In this document: positions 45,571 to 58,604 of the stretch, piece after piece
How the letters are laid out: each line of letters opens with the position of its first letter
Position numbering within the stretch: position 1 is the stretch's first letter
NCBI RefSeq assembly: GCF_954871325.1
Contig: NC_088777.1
Coordinates: 48,461,366-48,525,365 of the forward strand
Direction of reading: 5' to 3'
Length of the DNA stretch: 64,000 nucleotides
Origin: Gordionus sp. m RMFG-2023
Taxonomy: Eukaryota > Nematomorpha > Gordioida > Chordodea > Parachordodidae
Notes under the pieces: generated by a model
What the model saw: only the letters and a program-made list of their open reading frames with translations
Told to the model about the DNA's origin: nothing
Databases searched by the model: none
Translations under genes and position numbers: made by a program

Positions 45571-47075
45571 TATAGACGTGGATCCTAAGTTATTAAAATC
45601 TATCCTCGCCGATGATAGCTTAAGTTCAAATATTTATGGAATGCTTTAATCATCAAATCAATCTCACGTTTATGATATTAACTATTATAGATATATTACC
45701 GACAATGTTATCACAAGAGTAAGTTTCAAACTATAGTTTTTTTTTCTTATTACTAATACCGATATTGCTTATAGTTAAGATTAATTCAACCTTACGGAGG
45801 ATTTCTTGAAATTTATGAATTCCACGAATCATTCATAATGCACAGGGGTTCGATATGACATCCATTTATAAAATTAACGGCCCTATATTTCCAATTATTG
45901 AACAATAATTTTAGTTCAATTCCCTCTGTCAGGCCCAAGGTTAATGTCATTCTGCAAAATTGTCAAAAAGTTAGAAGAGGTAAAAGAAAAAATAATCCAT
46001 AACTATCTTATTTTATGTGTTATGTATTAACTTATCCTGTGTAGAATTTGGTTTGGCTAATTTTAAATCCAGCTTTGGAAAAGGTAATATAAAAATAATT
46101 ATTTTTTAGATTATGTTTTATATCGATTGTTGTTATTTAAGGACTTTTCATTGAACAACGAATCGTCACCAACTATGTGTTATTTGAAGGAGTTTACAAT
46201 TTGGTTATCTCAAAGGGAAATTCGCCAATTTTTTTCAAGTTGAATTTTTTTTTAAAAAAAAGAAAATATATACACTATTTAGATAAAAAAAAAACTTAAC
46301 GCCTTAAATTTCCTTATATTTAGAAACCTACCTTTGTATCCTTACAGTAATCTAGTTGCTCCCCGAGGGAGATTCATAGATTTAATATACACATCTGTTA
46401 TTAAATATTTCAATGATACACGTACTTGCAATTTGTCCTTGTTCGAGATACCGTTTGAAGATATGAAGATGGCCATAAAATATTGGAAAATCTTTTCTGT
46501 TTCCTCAGAAAATACTAAGGTCATAATTACTTAATGTTACAAATTTGCAAGTAACCAATTATCTTTCTGAGGGAACTTCTTTAAATATAACTAGTTATAT
46601 TCTGGTTGTATTTTTGTGAATGTAATTGTAACTTAATATGGTATAAATTTAAAATATAATATCTTAAAAAGGAAGTGCTAGTTTATCTTTATAAATGGGA
46701 GTATATTTTTTTTATTTAAATGTAGGTTTGAAACTTGCATTTAATTCTTTACCGCAAATCATAGTTGAAAAATCAAAATTGAGACATTGAAAATTGTTTA
46801 AAATTTATTTAAGCAGATTTGCAAATTTAATTTAGAACAATTAACTAGATCTAAGTTCATAATTTCTTAGATCCTTTCTCATTAAAGTTTGGAGATCCTA
46901 ATGTCTATTTTTTTATATCTTCTTCTTTAAAATATATTCTTTTATATACTCCTGCTTTTAATGTTGAATGTTTTCTTCAAAAAATAATAAAAATCAATCT
47001 TGTCTCGTGTTGTTCGTAAATTAAATTACCCGTATGTTATACTTTTCGTAAAATATAATAGATTATGTTTACATT

Positions 47076-49272
47076 GGAGGTCTGCAATGGGGAGTCGATT
47101 AGCCCTCCCTTCTACACCGGCCCATTCTCCGAGTAGTCTATTTTAGAAATTTGGCGGGTGATGGGCTGGTAAATTTTAATTATTTTTTGAACGAAAATGA
47201 GTAGAACAGACATTTATTTAAAAAAAATCATTTTTTTTTCCTATTTAATAATTTGTAAATTATATGAGTTTAATTAAAAATAAATACCTTAGAATCAAAT
47301 AAACAGATAAAGATCTAAACCAGCCATTAAGATTATTTTTAAACATTGAGCGGGCGAAATTTAACTCAATATGATAAGATTAGCTCAGATTCCTGGTAAA
47401 ATGGGTGCCATCGAGACCTATTATTTCTTCATAGTCACTCTCATATCTTTATTTCCTTCCCGAGTATTAAACAACTCTTTAATATCCAACTTAATCTTCC
47501 TTAATGATAGCTTCTTGGATCAGGCTCTTGCGATGTGGTAGAGCAATGTTTTAACAGTCAGCTTTTCCAGATATAATAAATCACAAAAATATCTCTTTAT
47601 TTTTACTTTCCAAACCCTTCTTAATTTTATCCTCATCTTCTCCTGATGACACCCAACTATTTCAAAATGATAATAAAATAGGCCGACTGGAGTCTTTGGA
47701 AACTTTGCATAGTAGATTAAGGAACCTCTTAACTAATGAGCAAGGAAGAACTATCCTAGGTCATAGATATAGGTTGCGACATAGTTTAACCTCATAATTG
47801 CCTGAATTGCAACTTACCATTTAATGCTAAGGGAAAACACTGGTTAAATTTTATTAATTCCAGGGCCGTCAACGGCGCCATTTGTCAATAAATAAACTTC
47901 CTTATTCCTAACAAAAGCTAGAATTCCCAATATCTTATAACCTCACAACCTTTTATCAGATGATTGCCTTAGACTTGATTGCCTCATGATTATCCCAAGG
48001 CTATGGGTAAATTTATCACCTGGGATTATACATTTGTTGCCATATTCCCCGCAATTATCAATGGCAACTCACTCAAGACAAAACTTAAAAGATAAATAAA
48101 TGCAAAATAAACTCATTTTTACTTCAATTGTCACATCCACCAGTTGACATTTTGCCTGTAACATTCTTCTTTTTTAAAAAACTTTGGCCCATAAAATACG
48201 AATCCACACATTGGAGTCCACAGAAGAATTCCTTTTCTTAAGACAAAAAGATACAAATAGAAATATATAAATATAATTATTGCGTTTTTTAAGTTACACA
48301 ATTATGATTTTCGTACTGTTATTATTTAAAGAAGCTAAACCAAATCTGAAATTAACCTCTAAATCGTATATAAACTGGTTGAACCTATTGATATCCTAAC
48401 TCTTTTAAAATATATTAATGATTGATTTTGATTGATAATATCAGTAAGTGATATTTTAGTACATTGCTATTTGACCATATCAACAACCCATGTTAGCGTA
48501 TAGAAGTGTTCTCAACCATATTTATTCTTCATATAAATATAATTCGACAGAAGGGTATTTGGAATTATTTTATTTATTATTTTTTTGGGGAATAAGGAAA
48601 ATTTTAAATATGGTGCTTTAATTTATATAACTCTACTAAAAAGATTATATATGGAAAAATCGAACCGATTTTTAGAGGCTTAAACCGAACAGATATTATT
48701 ATTTGTCACTAACCGAACCTGAACCTCTGTTTTTGTCTGAACCTAAACCTGAACCGATATCTTTACGATTCGGATCCCTGGTTTTTAGCGCACTCGCCTA
48801 CGCTCACGGGTGGGCACTATTTTAAACATTAGGAGGGGGAGTGGGCAAGTTAAAAATACTTTTAATACATAGGCGCGCGAGGGTCGAGTGAATTTTAAAT
48901 ATTTCGGGCAAAATAAGAAGAACAGACATCTATTTATTAAAAAAAAAAATTTTTCTTTCATAATAGTGCACATCGACAAATACTGAAGATAGAAATCCTG
49001 AAATCCCTATTTCCCAACCTCATAGGATTTTCCATCCTATGTTTATCATTCTTATCATTAAAGGCAAGAACACATTAAAATAATAAAATAACAAGCCAAA
49101 CAATTCTTTAAAATAATTTTTAAACATTGGGTTGGCGAGTTAAACAAAATTTTTATATAAATAGATGGTGAGCAGATGAGTTGGAAAGCTGTAAATGGGC
49201 GAGCGGGTAAAATTATATTTATAGGGGCGTTCCGGCTATTAAAACCCGTCTATTGCAGATTTCTACTAAATA
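47076..49272. mobile_element. GGTCTGCAATGGG-type DNA element(s) with LINE inside
   Basis: Left end near 47076 (GGAGGTCTGCAATGGGGAG) and right end near 49272 (CCCGTCTATTGCAGATTTCTA) are inverted repeats of one family, also at 55896. A second internal start-like block lies at 48785-48970. Either one 2.2-kb element or two nested ones. No matching target duplication was found. The whole lies in one intron of the plus-strand paralog. Confidence 0.55.
47470..48310 (+). mobile_element. Degenerate LINE C-terminal fragment
   Basis: Contains LESLETLHSRLRNLLTNEQG, ILGHRYRLRHSLTS, a GRQRRHLSINK block and a final EEFLFLRQK, colinear with the C-terminal region of the copy at 24062. Several stops. It lies inside the DNA element at 47076-49272. 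Confidence 0.7.
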
Positions 49273-49818
49273 TGGTCCAGTTGATAAATATCCCATTACA
49301 TTTATGGTCGTGATTTCCATTATGGGCGACTACGTGACTTATTATTTCCAGTTATCAATGGTCATGTATGTATATTTTTTGTAATACCGAACCACCTTAA
49401 TTTTAGAATAAAATTAAAAATTTTTGTAAAAAAAAATTGATATCCTTATATTATTTACAAAATTTATAAATATTAGATGGTAATACAGGTCAACACCAAC
49501 TCCAATATATCTGCTTATTGCTCTGTGGTTTTTATCAACACGAATAACGGTTCAGAATATCGAATTCCTATAGGAATCGATCAACAAGTATATTCTCCGT
49601 CTATGGATTAATCATGATTAAACTTTTCTCCTTTATTTACTATTTTTATAAACGATTATTTTAGGGTACGATCGAACAACAAGATACATCTTCGGTCTTG
49701 AAAATATTTCATGTTGGCATTGTATATAATATTTTGTTAAGTAATTATATAGTTTACAGCGTAAAGTGTGTTTTGGAACGCCATTTATTAGAGGAGGCAG
49801 CTAAAATCATAAACGTGA

Positions 49819-49967
49819 CCACTCCCTCTATGTGGAATATTACGAAACATTTGTATTTATTTTCAACTCATATTTATAATATTAATTAATAATTGTACCC
49901 ACTCCCTCTATATAGAATTACGAAACATTTGTATTTATTTTCAACTCATATTTATAATATTAATTAA
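49819..49967 (+). repeat. 80-bp tandem duplication over the last exon's end
   Basis: CCACTCCCTCTAT...ATTAATT starts at 49819 and again at 49899. The first copy contains the stop codon of the plus-strand paralog; the second is 3' flank. Three 14-bp units TTYTGCATTCACTA follow at 50069-50110. Confidence 0.8.
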
Positions 49968-49989
49968 AATTTGTACAAACTATTTATCA

Positions 49990-52700
49990 TATTAATACAA
50001 TTTTTTTTTCTGGTTATAAAAGATGAAAATTTTTTTTAAAAAAACCCCTTTTATTATATTGTACACTATTCTGCATTCACTATTTTGCATTCACTATTCT
50101 GCATTCACTATTCATTCAATAAAGTGTACACATATTAATTATATACAGTGTCTCTTTTCTCAACCTGCACAGATCTCTCTACCTCAAAACTCCCGTTAAT
50201 TCACCCGCAAAAATTTTCTGCAATTTAAAAATCCCCCCCCCCTTCCAAATAAAATTTTTTAGCATTTTGTACATTTTTTTCAAAGAACAAAATAATAATT
50301 TTTAGAAACATTATTAGTTTACCTTTTTTTATTTTATAATTAAATTTAAAAAAAAATCATCAATAAACATATCTAATTATTTTAAAGTAAATTAATAAAA
50401 AATTTCTTCAAAGTCCTGACCTAAAGAAATTTTGAACTTTCCCTTTTCCTATTGGAGGTTAGTTTAGATAAATATGTTTTCTCCAATAAAACAACAATAG
50501 CGTGACATTTTATCTTCATTCTGGGGGTAAAGCGCCAAATCCAACTTATATTTAAATTCAAATTTTAAAATGCTATCTTATAATCTTAGTCATTGTTATA
50601 CATCATACTTTATGTAGAAAACATCTTCCCAATATTTTTTGATTTTTAATGAGAAATAAATCATTCTTAAATTTTCAAATATGAATTGACCAAAGTTTTA
50701 TTAATAAAATTAATATAAATAAATAAATATTTCTTAAACAGCATCTACATCAATATCTAACAATAACTAAGGTAAATCGACTTTAAAAAGAAATTGACAT
50801 TGATAATCATATTCGTCATATAGTCAAGATTTTTTGGGTGAGGCAGAAAATCTTTAAATTTCTTTAGATAACAAAACATATTATCAAGGGATATAAGTTG
50901 TTACAAAACTAAAGCAAATCTACTCTAAAAAAAGTCGGGATTAAAACTGAAAGGTAAAATATTACCGATAGTTAAAAAATATTGAACGTTATGTACACAA
51001 TAAAGTAATTAGTATGAGGGAAGCCAAAACATATGCCTTCACCTAACTGAAAAGACCCTCTAGATATTTTGACATTGCACAACCCTGATTATATATAATA
51101 ATCAGCTGTATGCGCCATTTTGGGACTAAAGAGAAATCAGTTACAAAAATAAGACAAACTAGGACATGCCCTTAATGTTTAATTTCATTATGGTATACCT
51201 CGTTATCGCACTTAATTCGTGCATCTTAAAATAATTTTAACGACAAACTAATTGTGTTTTAATGAAACATCTGAATATTTTTTAAGTATCCTAACATATT
51301 ATTGGAAGAATAAGAATTAATAAAGAGAAAAGGTGACAATGAAAAATTTATTTACAAAGATACAACAAATCTTTTTCCCAGGTGGACATCTTTTGTTATC
51401 CTCTTTGATAAATTTGTTAAACAAAGCATTCAAAAAAAGCAATATCAAATTTTATATTTAATCTTGGAAAAACATTTAGACTAAAACTTCTGGAATAAGG
51501 GGCTCTAAAGCTAAAAAAATAAGTTAGACTTTGGAAGTTTGTTAAAAATTTAGAAAGCTGCCTATATTTTGCTTGAATCTATAGAAATTTATCTCATTGA
51601 AGGAATTTAATCTACAAGTGTTGAATCATATATGAATTTTAGAATTAAATAACATACCTAAATAATAATTCATAAATGTTTAAAAGTTTGTCTTGCTCTG
51701 TTATTTTCATAGAAGGCAGGTAAAGGAAAACCAAAAAATATATTAGAAATCTTTTATTTTTATTACTTTTACTACTGAAGATATTGAAAATTTTACAACT
51801 ATATATATTATTATTTTAATACTATTTACATATATACAATTTACAATTTGTTTTAAGGTTACTTTAAGAAAAGTTACAATTTACAATTTGTTTTAAGGTT
51901 ACTTTAAGAAAAGTTATTTTAACGTTTTACATATACAAATACGATATCTTTTTTTAAAGGTCGCACAAAATATATTTCACAAAAGGAAAAAAAGATCATT
52001 AAATAAATTTAAAAAGAAAAAAAATATAAATTTTTTATATTCTAATTAACATGCTCTAAATATAAATTAACATCTTTATTCGAATTGGAAATACAAATTG
52101 TTATGTGAATAAATATACTATAAAAGTTTTGAATAATAAAATTTTATATAAAAATTTGCAAAATTTATTTATTCAAAAAAGTTATGACATATGTATTTGA
52201 ATTAAACCTACACGCCAAAGGCTCAATAGGCGGCATCACTTTTTTTAAAATATTTCTTATAGGCGTTCATCGGCTCGTTGAATTAACCACTGCCTAATAA
52301 ATTGGCCAGGGCGTTGGCGTTGGCTACTCTTAGTTCCAAAGTAAATATAATTTAGTTTTAAAATCATTTCCTATTCCACAACTAAATAATTTTTTTGTAT
52401 TTCACAATCTCTGAGATAGTCATTGCCTTTTTTTGGTATAATAAAAGAAACTCCTATAAAATTCACATTCGGGAAAATATATTTTAAAAAATTGGGCTCT
52501 TTATTAACCCTTGATATTTGATTCAAATGCAGTTAGTTTTAGAAATTATATATTTTGGCTTATATTGAATAATTTTAAGAAAATGTTCTATGATTATAAA
52601 ATAAAATATGATGTATCAATCAGCCAACCATAAATACAATCAAATATAGAGGTAATATTTAAACGGAATGTCTTGCCATTTTCTGAGTTGAAATATATTT
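49990..52700. other. Spacer, one small tandem repeat
   Basis: A 40-bp unit starting ACAATTTACAATTTGTTTTA is exactly duplicated at 51836-51875 and 51876-51915. A poly-C run lies near 50232. No gene was recognised. Confidence 0.4.
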
Positions 52701-52787
52701 AAAAGAAGAGCGAGAATCGCGTCGAATAAAAACCCCTTAAGTATGGTGGAAACTACACGGAGATCGTTTTTCTATTTTTTATCTAAA

Positions 52788-52960
52788 ATGGTGGCGAGGG
52801 ACATATTATCAATACAAGGAACTTCAACCCCATGTGAGCGACTCTTTTCTGTTGGAGCGCATATGGTTACCAAATATAGAATGTCGTTAAAAGAGGAACC
52901 AATCCGATAAAACTTTGTGTTCAAAAAATTGGTTGCTGCCAGATTTGTCTTCTACGTGAT
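52788..52960 (+). pseudogene. hAT transposase C-terminal fragment, another family
   Basis: Encodes MVARDILSIQGTSTPCERLF then SVGAHMVTKYRMSL, the hAT dimerisation signature (L-A-x-x-x-L-S-I-x-x-T-S-x-P-x-E-R-x-F-S), distinct from the other hAT families in the window. The element's 3' end probably reaches about 53435 (TTTTTGACAGCCCTA). The catalytic region was not found upstream. Confidence 0.7.
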
Positions 52961-53103
52961 ATATATATAAATATACTATATAGTATGTATGCTTCTATTT
53001 TATCTTACTAATAAAATTTGTTTTTCTTTTATCCGTAGTTAAATTTTATAAAATAAATTTAATATTCAATCTTATTTTATGGTTAAATATTTTCGAATCT
53101 ATA

Positions 53104-53220
53104 ATATTCGACGAATCGAATCTAATAATCGACGAATCGAATCGAATATTCGACGAATCGAATGGAGTATTCGACAAATGGAAGCGAATATTTGACGAAT
53201 CTAATCGAATAATCATTTTA
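53104..53220. repeat. 21-bp minisatellite, about 5.5 units
   Basis: Unit ATATTCGACGAATCGAATCGA, repeated with small changes. Each unit contains the inverted pair ATTCGA/TCGAAT. It lies in the 3' subterminal region of the hAT fragment above. Confidence 0.85.
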
Positions 53221-53439
53221 TTATTCGTACGAAAACGAATAATGAATTATTCGATTTAGATTCGTGTTTTTATAGGTATACCCTCAGCGATTATTTTCCG
53301 CTAGGATTTATTTTTCAACATTATTTTTATTATATTATATTAACTGATAAGATTTATATTTTAAAAAATTTCTATTTTATCAAAATTAATGGATTTTTTG
53401 ATTTTTATAATAAAAAAAAATCGTGATTTTTGACAGCCC

Positions 53440-55080
53440 TATATTTGTCGAATAAAATTAAAATTATTTAGAGCAACAGACCCCTTGCAACTGTGAAGAC
53501 ATGACCACATAAGTAAAATATTAGAGGGTATTTTAATTTTAGTTGAATAATTTTAGTTTAGGGAATATGTGTAAAGAGTTATTATAATATAAGTAATATC
53601 AACTCGTCAAAGATATTCAAAACTTTACAACTTATATAGAATCCGTTTATCGATGGAAAGGAATGGAGGGTGGGGGAAGACTGAGATTCCAGAACATCGG
53701 TTTGATTCATGTTCGGATTTAGGAAAAAATAATGATTTAAGGTTGGTTCGTAAAAACTAATAATATCAGTCAGTAGAATTATGTATATAGAGAAGCACTA
53801 TATTTTATATCAATCACATTTAAAAAATATACATAAAACGTTTATATTATTATTAATTGTAAATTATAACACATAAATAAAATATCAGTTAATAACTTCA
53901 ATATTTACCATTATATTTTCTACTTTAGTCAAATTACATATCTATATAGATAAAGTACTTGAACGGCACTGATATTATATCAAATTTATATAGTTCTGGA
54001 TTTTGCATAGTCTATTATATTCATAAGGTTCTTCGGATTATTTAAAATATTTCTAATATTCTCTCTGATCTTTCTAATAAGATTGCTTAAAGGTAAAAAC
54101 CTTCCCTGGGTTCATCGATAATTTTACGAATATGTGAGCCGAGTTCTTTGAAGAATGTTAAAGCATGACTACTAAATATGGCGAAGGTAAAGGAGAAATG
54201 GTGTTTTATAATTTATGAATAGGAAATTTTTGAAAAAAAGGGCAAGCATCCAGTAGTAGTCAAATACATTGAAAACTTTTTTAGAAATATTTGATGTTGT
54301 TGAGTTTATTTATTTAGTTAAACTATTATTATTTTTTAATTTAATTTTATAAAACTGTACCCGGATAATTTCTAAATAATCTTCTTGAGGATATTAAGTT
54401 CCATATTTTCCTTAATAAAATATATCATGAAAAAAGTGACGATAGTTATAAAAATTTCAAAATGGGAAGTTTTTATTTATAGCCATCAGATATATATTAT
54501 AATGTCTACGATTTGGTAATAATAACTATAATTTTCATTTTTATGAAATTTTCCTGAAGAGATATATAATATAATATATATGACCTTCGCTTCATGCATA
54601 TACTGTTTGTTCGAATCTCGGATAATTCCAAATATCTCGATAATTATTCCTCTAAAGGCATCTATTTGTTTATTAGATGAATCCAATTATTTGGACAGTT
54701 TAGTCTCCAGATAAAATTTCCATTGATAGTGTCACTAGGATGCTGCTGAAATCCATATAACAAGATTAATAGACCTTATACGATTGTTTACTTACTCTTA
54801 AAACAAACTGACTTTTTTTTAACTTAAAAATAATCTCAACTCAAGCTTAACATTATAAATCATGCCAACCCCCCCCCCCCCTCCATAAAACAAGAATCCC
54901 GAATTCATAGTTAGCGCGAATTTATTAAAGTATACAAAAACACAGCATACCAATAAAATCACTTTTATAATAATTATTGTATTTAGATTTCCCAATGCTT
55001 AAATATTATCAAATCGATCGAAAAAAGAAGAAGGGGTATTTTAAGTTTATTTTATAAAAAAAATAAGAATTAAAAAAGGT
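53440..55080. other. Spacer, nothing firm
   Basis: At 54686-54560 on the minus strand an open stretch reads SSNKQIDAFRGIIIEIFGII, protein-like but unrecognised. A poly-C run lies near 54870. Confidence 0.3.
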
Positions 55081-55084
55081 TTTA

Positions 55085-55317
55085 GGCTGTGTCCTAGGTC
55101 GTCTTTATACTTAATAGCCGTTTATTTAGCCGCCTTATAAGTAAACCAAAAATAACTTTTTAAAATAATCGAAAAAAAACAAAAAAACGAGAATAAAATA
55201 CGAAAAATAGCAATGCTACCAAATACTTAAAATAAAGCAAAATAGGATCCTCGATCAAGCCTATATTAAAAATCAATTATAAGTATCCAATTTAAGTCGA
55301 CCTATAGGACACGACCT
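55085..55317. mobile_element. MITE-like element with GTGTCCTA inverted ends
   Basis: Left GGCTGTGTCCTAGGTCGTC and right GTCGACCTATAGGACACGACC are imperfect inverted repeats around about 190 bp of A+T-rich filler. The target duplication is unclear. Confidence 0.6.
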
Positions 55318-55471
55318 CAAAAGTTATTTTTACATCTAAAAACTTAACTGGTAAATGAGGTTTTTTTTAAAAAAAAACAAAATAATGTAATCTTGTTAGA
55401 ACAATTTGAATGGAGTTATATAAAAAAAAAGAGGCCTAAAAATAAAGATTAGATGTAGCCTAACATTATGA

Positions 55472-57118
55472 TCAATTAATATTATAAATATGACGCGCAA
55501 ATAAATTCAAATGTTTCGTAATATTCCAAGTAGAGGTAGTAGTCAGAGTCACATTAACAATCTTTTCAGCATCTTCTAATAATTCGCGTTCGGAGGCGCA
55601 TGTTATGCCATAAATTATATAATTATTTACCAAAATTTTATTGATATAATCATTATAGTAAATTTTCATGGTCACTGAGGCATTTTTTTGTTCGATGATC
55701 ACCTAAAATAATCGGTTATAGAATTTTTTTTTTTTTAAATTAATGAATATGACTTACATATTGATCAATTGCTATGTGAAATTTATATTCTGATTCTGAA
55801 CCGTTATTGATGTTGATAAGCATGACAGAGCAAATGGCAGTTATTTTGGAGTTAATCTGTAATGCGATCTGAATATGGATAGACAATATAAGGATTAGAG
55901 GTCTTGCAATGGGCGGGTTTTTAGCCCGTCCGCTTATTCTACGGGTATGGGCGGACGGGCTAAAAGATTTTAAACTTAGGCGGATGATCGGATGGGTTAA
56001 AAATAATAGAGGGGGAGGGATGATGGGCGGGTAAATTTGAAATACTTTGGGCGAAATAAGCAGAAAGACCAGGCTAATAACTAAGAAAGATGAGTTATTT
56101 CACCCAGTGTGAAAGAAAATCCTGATTGATATACATATCCAATCTAAACTTGCTTAATAAACGATAATAGAACTATCCAGGCAGCGATATATTACCTTTA
56201 AATATGCTGAGACTGAGATATAAAAATTTTCCCAATATTTTATTGCCATCTTCATATCTTCTAACGGTATTTCGAACATGGTCAAATTGTAGGTACGTGT
56301 GTCATTATAGTATTGAATAACTGACGTGTATACTAAATCTATAAATCTCCCTCGGGGAGCAACTAGATTACTGTAAGGATACAAAGGTAGATTTCTAAAT
56401 AATAAAATTATTTTAGTTAATCATATAAATTTTTTTTTTTTAAAAAAAAAAATCAACTTTAAAAAAATTGTCGAATTTCCTTTGGAAACAACCAAATTGT
56501 AAACTCCTTTAAATAACACGTAATCGGTGACACTCCGTCGATCAATAAAAATTTCTTTTAAAATGAAAATAAATTTTTTAAAAAATAATATATTATTTAA
56601 CTTTTTCCGAAACTGTATTTTAAACTAGCCAATCCTACAAAGCCTACAACGGAAGATGAAGATTATTATACACAAGGAATATATGAATTAAAATAGTAAG
56701 CATACTTCTTTTAAATTTCTGGCAATTTTGAATAATAACATTAACCTTGGGTCTGGCCAGAGGAATAGAGCTAGAATTCTCGGTCATCAATTTGAAAAAT
56801 AAGGCCGTTAATTTTATAAATGGGTGTCGCAACGAACCCCTGTAGATAATGAACGATTCGTGAAATTCATAAATTTCAAGTAATCCCTCATATGGTTGAA
56901 TTAATCGTAACTATAAGGCAATAAGGAATTAGACTGTAAGAAGAAGAAAAAAAACTCTAATTTGATGCTTACGTGAGTGATAACATCGTCGGTAATATAT
57001 CTATAATCGTTAATTTCATAAATGTGATATTTATTTGATGATGTTAACATTCCGTATATGGAACTTGAACTGATATCTTCATCGGCAAGGATAGCTTTTA
57101 ATGATTTGGGATCGACAT
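55472..57118 (-). CDS. Unidentified multi-exon family, minus-strand copy (open)
   Basis: Exons 57118-56973, 56910-56706, 56643-56602, 56554-56458, 56394-56196, 55868-55758 and 55702-55472, all with GT..AG borders and matching phases, give 342 codons plus stop. The 5' end is incomplete: the first of these exons needs a phase-1 upstream exon. I do not recognise the family. Visible features: DPKSLKAILADEDISSSSIY, LRLIQPYEGLLEIYEFHESF, YPYSNLVAPRGRFIDLVYTS, a C-terminal NVTLTTTSTWNITKHLNLF, and several N-x-S/T sequons (NSS, NST, NDT, NLT, NAS, NVT, NIT), which with few cysteines would suit a secreted or extracellular protein. No membrane segment was seen. Its disabled sister at 45576-49889 points towards it (convergent pair). 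Confidence 0.75.
55896..56090. mobile_element. GGTCTGCAATGGG-type element, one-ended copy in an intron
   Basis: TAGAGGTCTTGCAATGGGCG, then TTTTTAGCCCGTCCG, an internal GCGGACGGGCTAAAA, and GGGCGAAATAAGCAGAAAGA match the element at 47076-49272. It lies in the same intron of this paralog (between exons 56394-56196 and 55868-55758) as the related element in the plus copy. Confidence 0.65.
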
Positions 57119-57619
57119 CTATATAAAACTAAGTATATATTTATATATTAATAGTATAAATAAAATTATAACATTTTTTTTTACCTAGTAAAATATTTCA
57201 AACAGTATATATATATATATCCTTATGTCATTTTAAACTTGAAAACTATTCTTATTCCTTATCGTAAAGTAAATATAAATCATTTTAAACATAAAAAATA
57301 TCTTATTCCTTATAACCTTAAAGTTTATTATCGATATTTCTGTTTAAACTATCATTTTTAAAGATTAAATTTACATGTATGATTCTCGGCATAAATATCC
57401 GTATTTAAAATCACCAGAAAAAAATGGAAAAAGGAGACAAAAAATCCTTATAACAAATTATTCGAAGAAAGAAAATAATCCATATAGCAATTTATTAAAG
57501 TAACACTGTCATTTATTTTAAATATATTAAACCTACGCCATATCCATATAAACCTGACATCTTTCAAGTTATCACATCTGTCACTTAAAAAAATAATCAT
57601 TTTTTCCAAATAAAAATTA

Positions 57620-57835
57620 AGGCTGGATTCATAGTGGGATCCGATCCGACAATAAGAGCTGATCGATTTTTATGATCTGTTTATGAGAAGATCATTATTA
57701 TTTTTAATTCTATTCATGATAAATATATTATAATCTAAGAATCAGAGTTAAAAAAAAATTAAACTCATTAAAAGATTCTAATAATGAATCAAATGTTAAA
57801 TCTTATGGGATCTCATCCCATTATGAATCCAGCCT
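57620..57835. mobile_element. Short TA-flanked MITE
   Basis: AGGCTGGATTCATAGTGGGA at the left and TCCCATTATGAATCCAGCCT at the right are near-perfect inverted repeats, flanked by TA on both sides, as for Tc1/mariner-type insertions. Length about 215 bp, no frame. Confidence 0.8.
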
Positions 57836-58164
57836 TAGGAAGTTTTTGTCCATATTTTTCGATACTTCAAAATTTTATTCTGGTGAGAAATAAGAAAAAA
57901 ACCCTTGACTAGACTAGGACTAAAATATATTTGACAAAAATCGGATGAAGATTTAAAAGAAAATTATTTAAATTATATCACAACTGGATCGGGTACAAAT
58001 TTAACCGAGTCGGGTGAAACTAAATTACAACCAGATGGGGACGGGTTTGAAAATTTTGCTATTTGCATACCTCTAATATATAATAACGATAGCTTAACAA
58101 TTAAATAATGCATTCCAGTTTGTAAATTTCTATATATATAATATTTTTTTTTAATTATTATTAC

Positions 58165-58330
58165 CGCACTGTTAAGAGCTTTGGTAATTAATCTCAGATC
58201 GCTTAAGTATCTGTCTTCAAGGAAGTAGGTATAAGTGGAATTGGTTGGATGAATGGATAGCTTTTGTGGCATCTCCCAAACGACTAAACCATTGACCAAA
58301 TTTAATGCAATGGTTAAGTATCTTAAATTA
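58165..58330 (-). CDS. Possible upstream exon of the minus-strand paralog
   Basis: Open minus-strand stretch YLTIALNLVNGLVVWEMPQK then LSIHPTNSTYTYFLEDRYLS and ITKALNSA, ending at a strong GTAATA donor at 58164. The hydrophobic start could be a signal peptide. The donor leaves phase 0, while the next exon at 57118 needs phase 1, so either a small exon lies between, another donor (AACA|GTGCGG) is used, or this belongs elsewhere. Confidence 0.4.
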
Positions 58331-58604
58331 TATTATAAATTTTGTATATATATTAAAATAAATGTTTATCTTTACTTAATATCAATAATTAAAACAAATT
58401 TTACCTAAAAATATTAAGCTTTCGAAAAAATCTACATTGAAATAGATAAAGAACTCTAAGTAATCACATTTTAAAATTCTTTAGGGTGCTTCCCACTTTA
58501 GGTCTAGCAAAGCAACACACCAATATAAAAAAAAATAATCTTGTTATATCAATTTTTCTATCATTAATGATAAAAAAATTTCTATGTTTTGGTAAAAAAA
58601 TAAT

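Larger units (their letters stand above)
45576..49889 (+). pseudogene. Unidentified eight-exon family, plus-strand copy (disabled)
   Basis: Seven exons correspond one to one with the minus-strand gene at 57118-55472: 45576-45718, 45775-45979, 46045-46083, 46142-46238, 46324-46519, 49477-49587 and 49665-49889. Splice sites and phases are kept. Two exons are disabled: TAA in the first (GGA ATG CTT TAA, where the other copy has GGA ATG TTA ACA) and TGA in the second (TCG ATA TGA, other copy TCG TTG CGA). Other parts stay highly similar, for example YPYSNLVAPRGRFIDL and WNITKHL. The intron before the sixth exon is swollen to nearly 3 kb by transposons. Recently disabled copy; the function of the family is unknown. 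An AATAAA lies at 50118. Confidence 0.8.
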
